Positions 56,788 through 64,000 of a stretch of 64,000 bases of DNA are shown here, piece by piece. The notes below the pieces were generated by a model, which did no database searches, was not told the origin of the DNA, and was given only the letters and a program-made list of their open reading frames with translations. Numbering within the stretch: the stretch's first letter is position 1; every line of letters begins with the position of its first letter. The stretch covers positions 598,501-662,500 of the forward strand of contig JADJJL010000003.1 in assembly GCA_016710265.1 (NCBI GenBank). Direction: 5' to 3'. A program made the translations under genes and the position numbers. Source of the stretch: Saprospiraceae bacterium. Lineage in GTDB: Bacteria; Bacteroidota; Bacteroidia; Chitinophagales; Saprospiraceae.

Positions 56788-59700
56788 TTTCCTTGACTTC
56801 TATTTTTGGTGGAATTAAATAGTAAAGCACCGGAGTGACCAATCTACTCAATAACGTCGAACTGATCAAACCTCCAATCAACACCAATGCCAAAGGACTG
56901 ATGAGTGGAGATTTTTCCATGACCAGCGGAATCATTCCACCAATCGCCGTCAGTGAAGTTAAAAAGATGGGTAGAAAACGTGTTTCCGCTCCATCCATCA
57001 CCGCTTCATAAAGTCCAATTCCTTTTTCTCTCAATTGATTGGTATAGTCTACCATCAGAATTGAATTTTTAATTTCAATTCCGGCCAAAGCAATCATACC
57101 GATCGTTGCAACAAATGACAAAGTCTCGTTGCCAAAATACAAGGCCAGGAATGCACCTATCACGCCCATCGGAATGACACTCAATACAATCAATGTGGAC
57201 TTAAAGGTTCTGAATTCTAAAATCAGTATCGCTAACAATCCAAAAACTGCAAGAATAATAATGGTCCCTATTCCACCAAATGATTCCTCTCTGGACATGC
57301 GCTCACCCGCCGCCAAAAGACTGTATCCCTCCGGAAGTTTAATTTCATTTTGAATTCTTTCTATGATCTGATCGGTGAGTTGATCTGTATTAAATCCTTG
57401 TCCTACAAATGCACTGACCGAACTGTATCGTTCCTTGTTGTAATGATTGATGACCGTTGCACTGGGTTTCATTTCAATATCCACAATGGATTTTAAAGGT
57501 ACCAAGGCACCACTCAGCGAACTGATATAAACCTGTTCCAATTGTTGAATGGGATTTGAATACGATTTTTCCATGGTGACCAGGATATTCATTTCGTCAT
57601 CATTTTTATCTTGTATCGAACTTACATCCAATCCTTCAATGGCGAGTCTAATCGTCTTGGCTAGTTCCGCAGTGGGAACTCCATACAAACCTGCTTTTTG
57701 TTTGTTGATTTTTAAACTGAGATCCGATTTTTTAAATTTTAAATCATTGGACACATAAATACAACCTTCCGTTCCCTGCATAATTTTTTCAACTTCTGCT
57801 GCAAAAAACTCCAAACTATCCAAATTTTTACCAATAATTCTCATTTCGATAGGAGCAGTAATAGGTGGACCTTGTTCGAAGCGTCGAACTTTTATTTTTG
57901 CTCCGGCAATGGTGCTCAATTCTGTACGCAATTGTTCTGCCATAGAAATAATTTCCGGCACCTCCGTTTGATCTTCTAGAAAAACCATCATCTGCGCCAT
58001 CTGATCATCGCGTTGAGATTGGAATTCATTGTAGTAAATTCTTGGATTTCCTTTTCCGACATTGCTTGCCAAACGCACTACTTCTTTTTTCGCCAACAAA
58101 TGTTGCTCAATCTTTCTGGCAATTTTATCGGTGTGTTCTAAATTACTGTCGTGTTCTGTTTCCAAATCAATGATAAGAATGGGTTTTTCAGAAGCTGGAA
58201 ATAAACTAAATCCTAATTTGGGTACCATAGCAAAAGATGCAACAAACAACAACCCGGCAAGAATTAAAGTCCAGGCAGGATGCGTCATACACCATCTGAG
58301 AAGTTTTTGATAAGGCGTGTTGAGATAATTTTTAAATGCGCGGTAAAACCAATTCGATTGTTCCAAATCTCCATGTCCATTTGATTTTAAAATAATGCTG
58401 GAGAGAAATGGAATGATGCTAATGCTCACAAACAGAGAAGCGAGAACCGTCATCATCACTGCCATGGGTAGAGAGCGAATGAAATCTCCTGATCCCTCCG
58501 GTAAATTGGCGATGGGAAGAAAAGCCAACAATAAGGCAGCCGTGCAACCAATGACAGCGACCATGATGTGATTGGTCGCAGTGATCGCGGCAGCTTTGGC
58601 CGTAAGACCTTTCCGCATATACCTTTCTATATTTTCTACAACCACAATGCTGTCATCCACCAAAAGTCCAAGCGCAATGACCATCCCCACGATGCTTAAT
58701 TGATTGAGCGTGTATCCCATTAGATCCAAAAAAAACAAACCAATACTAAGTGAAAGTGGAATAGAAATCATCACCACAATAGATGCTCTTGTACCCAAAG
58801 GTAACAAGGTCAACATCACTAAAAGAATGGCAATTAAAAAATCCATACCCAATCCGGAGAGCCTGTGCTTGACTCCTTTTTCTTGATCAAATGCTTGTTC
58901 CATCTGAATGGACTTTGGTAAACTGGCTTCAAATTTTGACAACACCTTTTCAAGTTTTTCGCGAACCTGTATAATGTTTTGTTTGTCTTTCATTGCAGTA
59001 ACGACCCACACCGCCCTTTTGCCATTGAATCTTGCTTGATGATTTTTCGATTCTTCCTTTTCAGAAATCTGTGCAATGTCTTCAAGAAATAATGGCCTTG
59101 CTTGCGCATTGGTTCGTATGATTGTTTTCTTAAGTTCATCGATATTTTCAATCGGCGAATTGACCTTGACATTGTATTTTTTATTTCCAAGATTGACAGA
59201 ACCCGCAGGAATATTGACATTGTTAGCTTCTATCATTCCCAATACCTGATTCAGTCCTAAGCCCAATTGTGCCATTCTTTCCAAATTCAATTCTACTTGA
59301 ATTTCGGATTTAGGCAGCGCTTGGATTTCTACAAATTTTATTTCTTTAATTCGCTCAATGTCTCTCTTCAAAAGATCTGCGTATTCTTCCATTTCTTGAT
59401 AGGAAGCCACTTCGGAAATTAATGCTGTCTGAAGAATGGATACATCACTGGACGCTGCTCTTTTTACAGAAAGTTCGATCAGACCTTCTGGTAAATCGGG
59501 TCTGATTTTATTCATTTCTCGGGTGATGTCATTGTTTTTGGCATCCACATCTACGCCGTAATTAAATTCAGCAAGAGAGATCATTAATCCATCACCAATG
59601 CTCGTGTTTATTTTTTTGATATCTCCTAGTTTATAAATTTCTTCTTCAATGGGATCTGCAATTAATTCTTCCATATCCTTGGGGCTTGCTCCCGGATAAA

Positions 59701-59848
59701 TAGAGACAATGGAAAAAATAGGTGCTCCAAACGGTGGATCTTCCGAACGCGGCATGTTGATTAGAGAATTCACACCCAGCAAAAGCAAAGCAAGAAATAA
59801 AACCAGAGTGAACTGATGTCTTTTTACAAAAAACTCGTTGAATGACAT
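56768..59848 (-). CDS. RND efflux transporter, AcrB/HAE1 type
   Basis: This 1026-residue inner-membrane pump has 12 predicted helices in two halves and two large periplasmic loops. The proton-relay Asp pair in helix 4 is present (GLLVDDSIVVVENIERYMRKG), so it is a multidrug/hydrophobe type pump and not a CusA metal pump. The N-terminus MSFNEFFVKRHQFTLVLFLALL and the length are normal. It is the last gene of the TetR-TolC-MFP-RND operon and forms the complex with the next two proteins. Confidence 0.96.
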   Translation of the reverse strand: MSFNEFFVKRHQFTLVLFLALLLLGVNSLINMPRSEDPPFGAPIFSIVSIYPGASPKDMEELIADPIEEEIYKLGDIKKINTSIGDGLMISLAEFNYGVDVDAKNNDITREMNKIRPDLPEGLIELSVKRAASSDVSILQTALISEVASYQEMEEYADLLKRDIERIKEIKFVEIQALPKSEIQVELNLERMAQLGLGLNQVLGMIEANNVNIPAGSVNLGNKKYNVKVNSPIENIDELKKTIIRTNAQARPLFLEDIAQISEKEESKNHQARFNGKRAVWVVTAMKDKQNIIQVREKLEKVLSKFEASLPKSIQMEQAFDQEKGVKHRLSGLGMDFLIAILLVMLTLLPLGTRASIVVMISIPLSLSIGLFFLDLMGYTLNQLSIVGMVIALGLLVDDSIVVVENIERYMRKGLTAKAAAITATNHIMVAVIGCTAALLLAFLPIANLPEGSGDFIRSLPMAVMMTVLASLFVSISIIPFLSSIILKSNGHGDLEQSNWFYRAFKNYLNTPYQKLLRWCMTHPAWTLILAGLLFVASFAMVPKLGFSLFPASEKPILIIDLETEHDSNLEHTDKIARKIEQHLLAKKEVVRLASNVGKGNPRIYYNEFQSQRDDQMAQMMVFLEDQTEVPEIISMAEQLRTELSTIAGAKIKVRRFEQGPPITAPIEMRIIGKNLDSLEFFAAEVEKIMQGTEGCIYVSNDLKFKKSDLSLKINKQKAGLYGVPTAELAKTIRLAIEGLDVSSIQDKNDDEMNILVTMEKSYSNPIQQLEQVYISSLSGALVPLKSIVDIEMKPSATVINHYNKERYSSVSAFVGQGFNTDQLTDQIIERIQNEIKLPEGYSLLAAGERMSREESFGGIGTIIILAVFGLLAILILEFRTFKSTLIVLSVIPMGVIGAFLALYFGNETLSFVATIGMIALAGIEIKNSILMVDYTNQLREKGIGLYEAVMDGAETRFLPIFLTSLTAIGGMIPLVMEKSPLISPLALVLIGGLISSTLLSRLVTPVLYYLIPPKIEVKETNKSIF

Positions 59849-59880
59849 GTTGGTAATTTTAAAATTCTTGGATGGTAAAA

Positions 59881-60927
59881 TTATTGAATGACTTGAATAG
59901 AATCACCGTCTTCCAAGTAACTGGATCCAAGTGTGATCACTTCTGTAATATTTGCATCGATTCCTGATATCTCCGCCTGGTCACTGAGAATTCTCAATAA
60001 ACGAATGTATATTTTTTTGGCACTCTGATTTTCCGCAATAAATAAAGATGCAGTGGAACCATTGATGTTTACAAGAGATTCGATGGGTACCAGAATTCTC
60101 TTTTCTTTCTTTTTTGGAAAAATATTGCATTCGACAACCATTCCTGCTGCGGGTTTAAATGGCAACTTGTTAAGTGGGATAGAAATATCAAAAGTGCCAT
60201 TGGGGTTGGTGCTTGCAGACGCTTTGTAATCAATGACTGCTGATATGATTTGATCCGGCCAGGCTTCTATTCGTGCTTCGACTTTATCTCCTGCTTCCAC
60301 TTTTGCCCAATCGCGTTCTGTCAATCCGCCTTTGACCACCCATTGGTTTTGCTCTGTTCCTAAAAGCAAACAAACCATTTGACCGGGTCCCACAAGTTCA
60401 CCGGGATTGATGAGTTTTTTGACGATTTGCCCACTGATTGGTGCAAATACCACAGAGTATTTTCGATTGAATTTTGCAATTTGTAAATTTTGTTGTGCGA
60501 TTTCAAAAGCTGATTTTGAATTTTGATATTGCTCCAATGTGCTCACGCTGTCTGTGTATAAATTGCTGACACGTTTTTGATCGCGATCTGCTTTTTCATA
60601 AGCCACCATGGCTTGTTGGAGTTGCGCTTCTATTTCTGTTTGATCAAGGGTCGCAAGCACTTGCCCTTTTTTTACAAAATCTCCTTCTTTAAATTTTACA
60701 GATTGTACCAAACCTCCAATTTTAAAAGAGGGTTTCACTTCTGATTCACTGCTTAAAATTCCCAACAATTGAATCGTGCTGACACTGTCTGTACGGACGA
60801 TGGCAGCAGTTTTAACATTGGTGATGTTTAGATTTGATTTTGGTGTTTGGACCGTTTCCGTTTTTTTTGCGCAGGACCATAAAAAACTAAACACAAAAAG
60901 GCTGAGATAAAAAGGAAGATATTTCAT
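59881..60927 (-). CDS. RND periplasmic adaptor (MFP) lipoprotein
   Basis: This 348-residue protein has a lipobox FLWSC near residue 19 and the usual barrel-hairpin-lipoyl layout: PSFKIGGLVQSVKFKEGDFVKKGQVLATLD (lipoyl half), a short helical hairpin (ATLDQTEIEAQLQQ…ALEKADRDQ), then the second lipoyl half (FAPISGQIVKKLINPGELV) and barrel domains. It links the RND pump with TolC across the periplasm. The gene lies 32 bp upstream of the pump gene. Confidence 0.94.
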   Translation of the reverse strand: MKYLPFYLSLFVFSFLWSCAKKTETVQTPKSNLNITNVKTAAIVRTDSVSTIQLLGILSSESEVKPSFKIGGLVQSVKFKEGDFVKKGQVLATLDQTEIEAQLQQAMVAYEKADRDQKRVSNLYTDSVSTLEQYQNSKSAFEIAQQNLQIAKFNRKYSVVFAPISGQIVKKLINPGELVGPGQMVCLLLGTEQNQWVVKGGLTERDWAKVEAGDKVEARIEAWPDQIISAVIDYKASASTNPNGTFDISIPLNKLPFKPAAGMVVECNIFPKKKEKRILVPIESLVNINGSTASLFIAENQSAKKIYIRLLRILSDQAEISGIDANITEVITLGSSYLEDGDSIQVIQ

Positions 60928-60972
60928 CGTTGGATTATTTGAAGGTTTGTAATTTTATTTAAACTATAAATT

Positions 60973-62289
60973 TTATTGGATAGGGTAGGATGCTGTTTTG
61001 TATTGGTATTCTGACCAACTGGTCCAGGCATTAAATCTTGCAAGCTGATAATCAGATTGTATATTCAACCAGAGGTTTTGGGCATCCAACAATTCTAAAT
61101 ATCCGATGCTTCCCTCATTGTATTTTTTGAGGGCTTCCGTTTTAATTTTTTCTGCAGATGCAATTCTGAGCTCATAATTCATGGCCTGTGAAATCTTGCT
61201 GTTCAATTGAATTTTGGCTAACTCATTTTGTAAATCCATTTGCTCTTGTACCGCTTTTAACTGACTGTTTAAAGCATTGATAGCATTTTCGCTTTGTAAT
61301 TTTCTTTGTTTAACACGACCTCCATCATAGAAATTCCATTCTAGATTAAGCCCGATCAATACATAAGGATTCCAATTAAAATTAAAATCTTGCGAACCAA
61401 AATCAGCCTGTACGCCTATCCTTGGTTGGTAGAATTGTTTTTCTTTTTTAAAGGCCTGTTCTTGTATTTTAATACCGGATTGAAGCTGTGTAATTTCTTC
61501 GCGAATTTGAGAGCTTTGATTTAGAATATCCGGTAAGTTCTCAAATTTAATATTTTCAAAATTTTGCAAACCAGTTAAGTATCTCAAATAAGTGGTGGCC
61601 TGATCCACATTCATTTTTAATTCAGTTTTCTTGGCTTCCAAATTCGAAATTTCCGCATCAATCCTTAGTATCGCTGTGCTGGTACTTAGTCCATTTCTTT
61701 GAAGGCTTTCTGTATTTCTTTTCGCAATGGACAAGGATTGATTTGCGCGTTCTATTATTTTTAGATACTCTTCCTGACTGGCCAACTGGATACAAGTCTG
61801 AGTGACTTCTTTCGCCAATATTCTTTTGGATGCAAGGATGTCCGATTCCTGAATTTTAATTTCTTCTTTTTTAATAGACCGCGCAATTCCGATATCAGTT
61901 TGATAAATGGCTTGCTGTATTCTTAAATGTGCGTCGTAAAAATTGTTTGGGAAGAAATTGGTTTTTACATTCTGAAGATTTGGGAATTGATTGCTTCCAG
62001 TAATTTCATTCAGTTTTTGGTGAATGGGATTGATCAAATCTCCAATGGGTAAATCAATGGACCTTCCTCCTGCTGCCAGGGTGTATTGACTTCCGATAGA
62101 TGCACTAGGCATGTACAGAGCTTTGGCTTCTTTTAATTGAGATTCGAGTCTTGCCAGTTTGAATTCTTTTTCGCGAAGTAAAGGACTGTGCTCCCAGGAT
62201 TTTTGAATCAGTTCATCTAAATTTTGTGCGGAAAGTAATGGGCTTATCATTAAACCGAACATTAGAAATACAATGTATCTATGACGCAT
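60973..62289 (-). CDS. TolC family outer membrane efflux protein
   Basis: The product has about 438 residues from the ATG at 62289 (a further ATG upstream at 62322 adds eleven residues before the signal peptide). The signal peptide is MRHRYIVFLMFGLMISPLLSAQ. The body has the two TolC repeats with long coiled helices (e.g. ISNLEAKKTELKMNVDQATTYLRYL and ALKKYNEGSIGYLELLDAQNLWL, the latter typical of TolC). It forms the outer-membrane channel of the RND system. The gene follows tetR after a gap of about 40 bp. Confidence 0.94.
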   Translation of the reverse strand: MRHRYIVFLMFGLMISPLLSAQNLDELIQKSWEHSPLLREKEFKLARLESQLKEAKALYMPSASIGSQYTLAAGGRSIDLPIGDLINPIHQKLNEITGSNQFPNLQNVKTNFFPNNFYDAHLRIQQAIYQTDIGIARSIKKEEIKIQESDILASKRILAKEVTQTCIQLASQEEYLKIIERANQSLSIAKRNTESLQRNGLSTSTAILRIDAEISNLEAKKTELKMNVDQATTYLRYLTGLQNFENIKFENLPDILNQSSQIREEITQLQSGIKIQEQAFKKEKQFYQPRIGVQADFGSQDFNFNWNPYVLIGLNLEWNFYDGGRVKQRKLQSENAINALNSQLKAVQEQMDLQNELAKIQLNSKISQAMNYELRIASAEKIKTEALKKYNEGSIGYLELLDAQNLWLNIQSDYQLARFNAWTSWSEYQYKTASYPIQ

Positions 62290-62331
62290 GATTATTAAAT
62301 TAACACTGTTTATTAATTGCATAAAAAAATA

Positions 62332-62940
62332 TTATTCGAACAATGTATCGACGCTGGTGTCCAACACTTTCATGATGAGATCATCTTCTCCGTGACAAAC
62401 GATTTGAAGCCTTTGAGCCAATGATAATGATACAAGACCATGGACCAAACTCCAAAGCTGAAGTGCCAACAACTCCGCATTTTTGGCTTTACAACGGCCC
62501 GTATTAATCGCTTCCTGGCAACTGGATAGTAGAAAATCAAACAAGCCCAAACCATGCCCCCAATCCTGATCACAGCGCTCCAGATGCTTGATGGGCTTTT
62601 CAGAGTGAAACATTAATTCATACCAGTCTGGATTTTTCAAACCAAACATCAGATAGCCACGACCGATGATGTGTATGCGTCGAACTGCATCTGGTTCTTG
62701 CATAGCTTCTGTGAGCTCTTTCCCCATGAGTCCAAAGCCCATGTTCATCAGTTCATGCATGATCTCGTCCTTGTCCTGGAAATAGAGATAAATGGTGGCA
62801 GGACTGTATTCTACAGCAGTGGCTATTTGACGGATGCTCAGTTTTTCATAGCCGTGCTTTAAAAACATTTCCTTGGCCTTTAAGAGGATCAACTCTCTAA
62901 GCTCTACTTTCTCTCTTTCTTTTCTTTCTGAAATACCCAT
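62332..62940 (-). CDS. TetR family regulator of the efflux operon
   Basis: This 202-residue protein has an N-terminal helix-turn-helix (LKHGYEKLSIRQIATAVEYSPATIYLYFQDK) and a ligand-binding C-terminal domain (TetR_C). It is the first gene of the efflux operon, so it likely represses the operon including itself. A perfect palindrome TGAACA-G-TGTTCA and a -7 box lie directly upstream. The inducer is unknown. The frame is intact. Confidence 0.94.
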   Translation of the reverse strand: MGISERKEREKVELRELILLKAKEMFLKHGYEKLSIRQIATAVEYSPATIYLYFQDKDEIMHELMNMGFGLMGKELTEAMQEPDAVRRIHIIGRGYLMFGLKNPDWYELMFHSEKPIKHLERCDQDWGHGLGLFDFLLSSCQEAINTGRCKAKNAELLALQLWSLVHGLVSLSLAQRLQIVCHGEDDLIMKVLDTSVDTLFE

Positions 62941-62957
62941 TTTGATAAATAACAGCG

Positions 62958-62979
62958 CAAAGATAATGAACAGTGTTCA
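62958..62979 (-). promoter_or_regulatory. Promoter and operator of the tetR-efflux operon
   Basis: On the minus strand TATCTTTG (62958-62965) matches the -7 box TAnnTTTG, 18 bp before the tetR start. Just upstream of it is a perfect palindrome, TGAACA G TGTTCA (62967-62979), in the spacer between -7 and -33. A TetR dimer bound here would block RNA polymerase. The binding is inference. Confidence 0.6.
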
Positions 62980-63082
62980 GTATTTGTACTTCTGAGTATA
63001 ATATATTTTAAATTGTTATATGTAATTGATAGTAAAATAATTGCTTATAGATAAAAAATTATTTTTCACCCTAATGTTTTCT

Positions 63083-63589
63083 TTAAAAACCTAAACCCAG
63101 ACTGAATCCGAATGGGATGAGTAAAGAGCTATTTCCTTTGTAAGAGTAATGTACATAGACCCTAAAGTTTAGTTTCCCTGATTTTAAAGGTACGTACCTA
63201 TAGCCTAGGATTGGGTATAGTAAATAGGCTTGAGTTGGATGTTCTAGAAAGTATGCCCCACCTACACCAAATTCGACAAAATGCCCACCTTGACCATAAT
63301 TGCACGTAATATGGTGAGGTATGCTTATAAAAGTAATCGAAGGATCACAATCACCGAAAATGCAAATATCTAATTCCTTATTTACACCAATGCCTAGTTT
63401 CCCACTAATTGCGAATGAGGGATCTAAGATAAATAGTCTATCGTAGTTAATTGAAATCAAGGCAGCATCACCCAAAACGTTGAAATATAAACTATTTAGA
63501 GGTCTTGAAACAATAGTGTAATTGGGTTTCTGGGAAATTAAATCTGTTGTGAAACTGAATAGGACAAAGCTTAAAAATAGTGTTTTCAT
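63083..63589 (-). CDS. Outer-membrane beta-barrel-like protein
   Basis: This 168-residue protein has a signal peptide (MKTLFLSFVLFSFTTDLISQ) followed by alternating hydrophobic strands with aromatic girdles (GYRYVPLKSGKLNFRVYVHYSYKG) and the C-terminal FGFSLGLGF. The pattern is that of an eight-stranded outer-membrane barrel. It has no family name I can support. It stands alone between the efflux operon and the antitoxin gene. Confidence 0.65.
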   Translation of the reverse strand: MKTLFLSFVLFSFTTDLISQKPNYTIVSRPLNSLYFNVLGDAALISINYDRLFILDPSFAISGKLGIGVNKELDICIFGDCDPSITFISIPHHITCNYGQGGHFVEFGVGGAYFLEHPTQAYLLYPILGYRYVPLKSGKLNFRVYVHYSYKGNSSLLIPFGFSLGLGF

Positions 63590-63739
63590 AATGATAGTGT
63601 TTATAATTATTAATAAAAAAATTCACATATTAGCGACGGGCTTCCGCTTTTCTGGAAAACAAAAGTAAGAAACGTTTTTTGAATTATAAGTCAAAAAAAA
63701 TTGTTAATCGGCGGTAAAATCTTATGAACGCTGTCCGGC

Positions 63740-64000
63740 CTATTCTATTTGGTTCACTTTAATCTTCGCGAAGACTTTTTTGCTTTGTTTCATTTCTTCT
63801 TCTAGGTCGTAATCATTCTGCAGGCCAAGCCAAAATTTAGGAGAATTGTTAAAATAAATTGAGAATCTAACGGCTGTATCGGCTGTAATACTTCGATTAC
63901 CTTTTATAATTTCAGACAGCCTTGTCTGAGGTACAAGAATAGCTTTTGCCAACCTATAAGCAGTTATTTCCATTGGAATAAGGAATTCCTCATTTAGTAC
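63740..64000 (-). CDS. higA: HigA-type antitoxin, cut by the window edge
   Basis: The frame is open to the right edge and reads VLNEEFLIPMEITAYRLAKAI, then LVPQTRLSEIIKGNRSITADTA (helix-turn-helix), FSIYFNNSPKFWLGLQNDYDL and a lysine-rich end. HigA/VapI antitoxins begin HPGEVLKEEFL…, so only a few N-terminal residues are missing; the ATG at 63973 is internal. The HigB toxin is usually just upstream, beyond the window. The antitoxin represses its own operon through the HTH. Confidence 0.88.
   Translation of the reverse strand, partial: VLNEEFLIPMEITAYRLAKAILVPQTRLSEIIKGNRSITADTAVRFSIYFNNSPKFWLGLQNDYDLEEEMKQSKKVFAKIKVNQIE

Overview
The window looks like chromosomal DNA of a member of the Bacteroidota, most probably the Saprospiria. 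Grounds: low GC, TAnnTTTG-type -7 promoter boxes, two giant secreted proteins ending in a gliding-motility/type IX secretion C-terminal domain, a hybrid two-component system with a Reg_prop propeller, and many Q-ending signal peptides (…AQ). The genus cannot be fixed from sequence alone. No tRNA, rRNA, CRISPR array or replication origin was recognised.

Layout. 1-1494: no convincing gene; a dense island of short perfect hairpins and repeated hairpin modules. 1495-3163: two secreted proteins of unknown function. 3356-5490: a Fic protein with its own upstream repeat sites, lying between a 170-180 bp direct repeat; one repeat copy forms a chimeric KilA-N/DUF1398 pseudogene and the other is the 3' end of an intact DUF1398 lipoprotein. 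5562-8952: AraC-type regulator, small membrane protein, quinone-oxidoreductase-like dehydrogenase, aldo/keto reductase. 9296-11857: small membrane protein, lipoprotein, Reg_prop protein, small ferredoxin-fold protein. 11991-15620: an operon of a MoaD/ThiS/ubiquitin-like protein ending in Gly-Gly, a small unknown protein, a DUF4132 protein and a ThiF/MoeB-type E1 enzyme. This is the best candidate for an undescribed system. 15772-25622: two ABC transporter loci (one fused to an M1 aminopeptidase), a methyltransferase, a cupin, a MORN-repeat hydrolase and an acetyltransferase.

26417-34644 is a signalling locus: a propeller hybrid histidine kinase, a translationally coupled receiver protein and HPt protein, a second TPR hybrid kinase with an almost identical kinase/receiver core, and a divergent LytTR regulator. 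34994-41053 holds housekeeping-type genes (HAD hydrolase, RecX, NadB, two glycosyltransferases). 41057-44383 is a sensor kinase/REC-CRP regulator pair next to CBS and UspA stress proteins. A 41-bp tandem repeat and an IS3-family element (44755-46234) follow directly. Downstream are two tandem paralogous giant adhesin-like proteins (46276-55201), an O-methyltransferase and a FemAB-like acyltransferase. 56768-62940 is a TetR-TolC-MFP-RND efflux operon with a clear palindromic operator. The right edge cuts a HigA-type antitoxin gene.

A notable general feature is that many genes between 3.9 and 24 kb, all on the minus strand, are broken by single-base frameshifts, mostly in homopolymer runs. Except for one gene at 42 kb, the genes right of 26 kb, including ORFs of more than 1000 codons, are intact. 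I annotated these as whole genes with frameshifts, because conceptual repair gives continuous family-like proteins. Read data are needed to decide between sequencing error and real decay.
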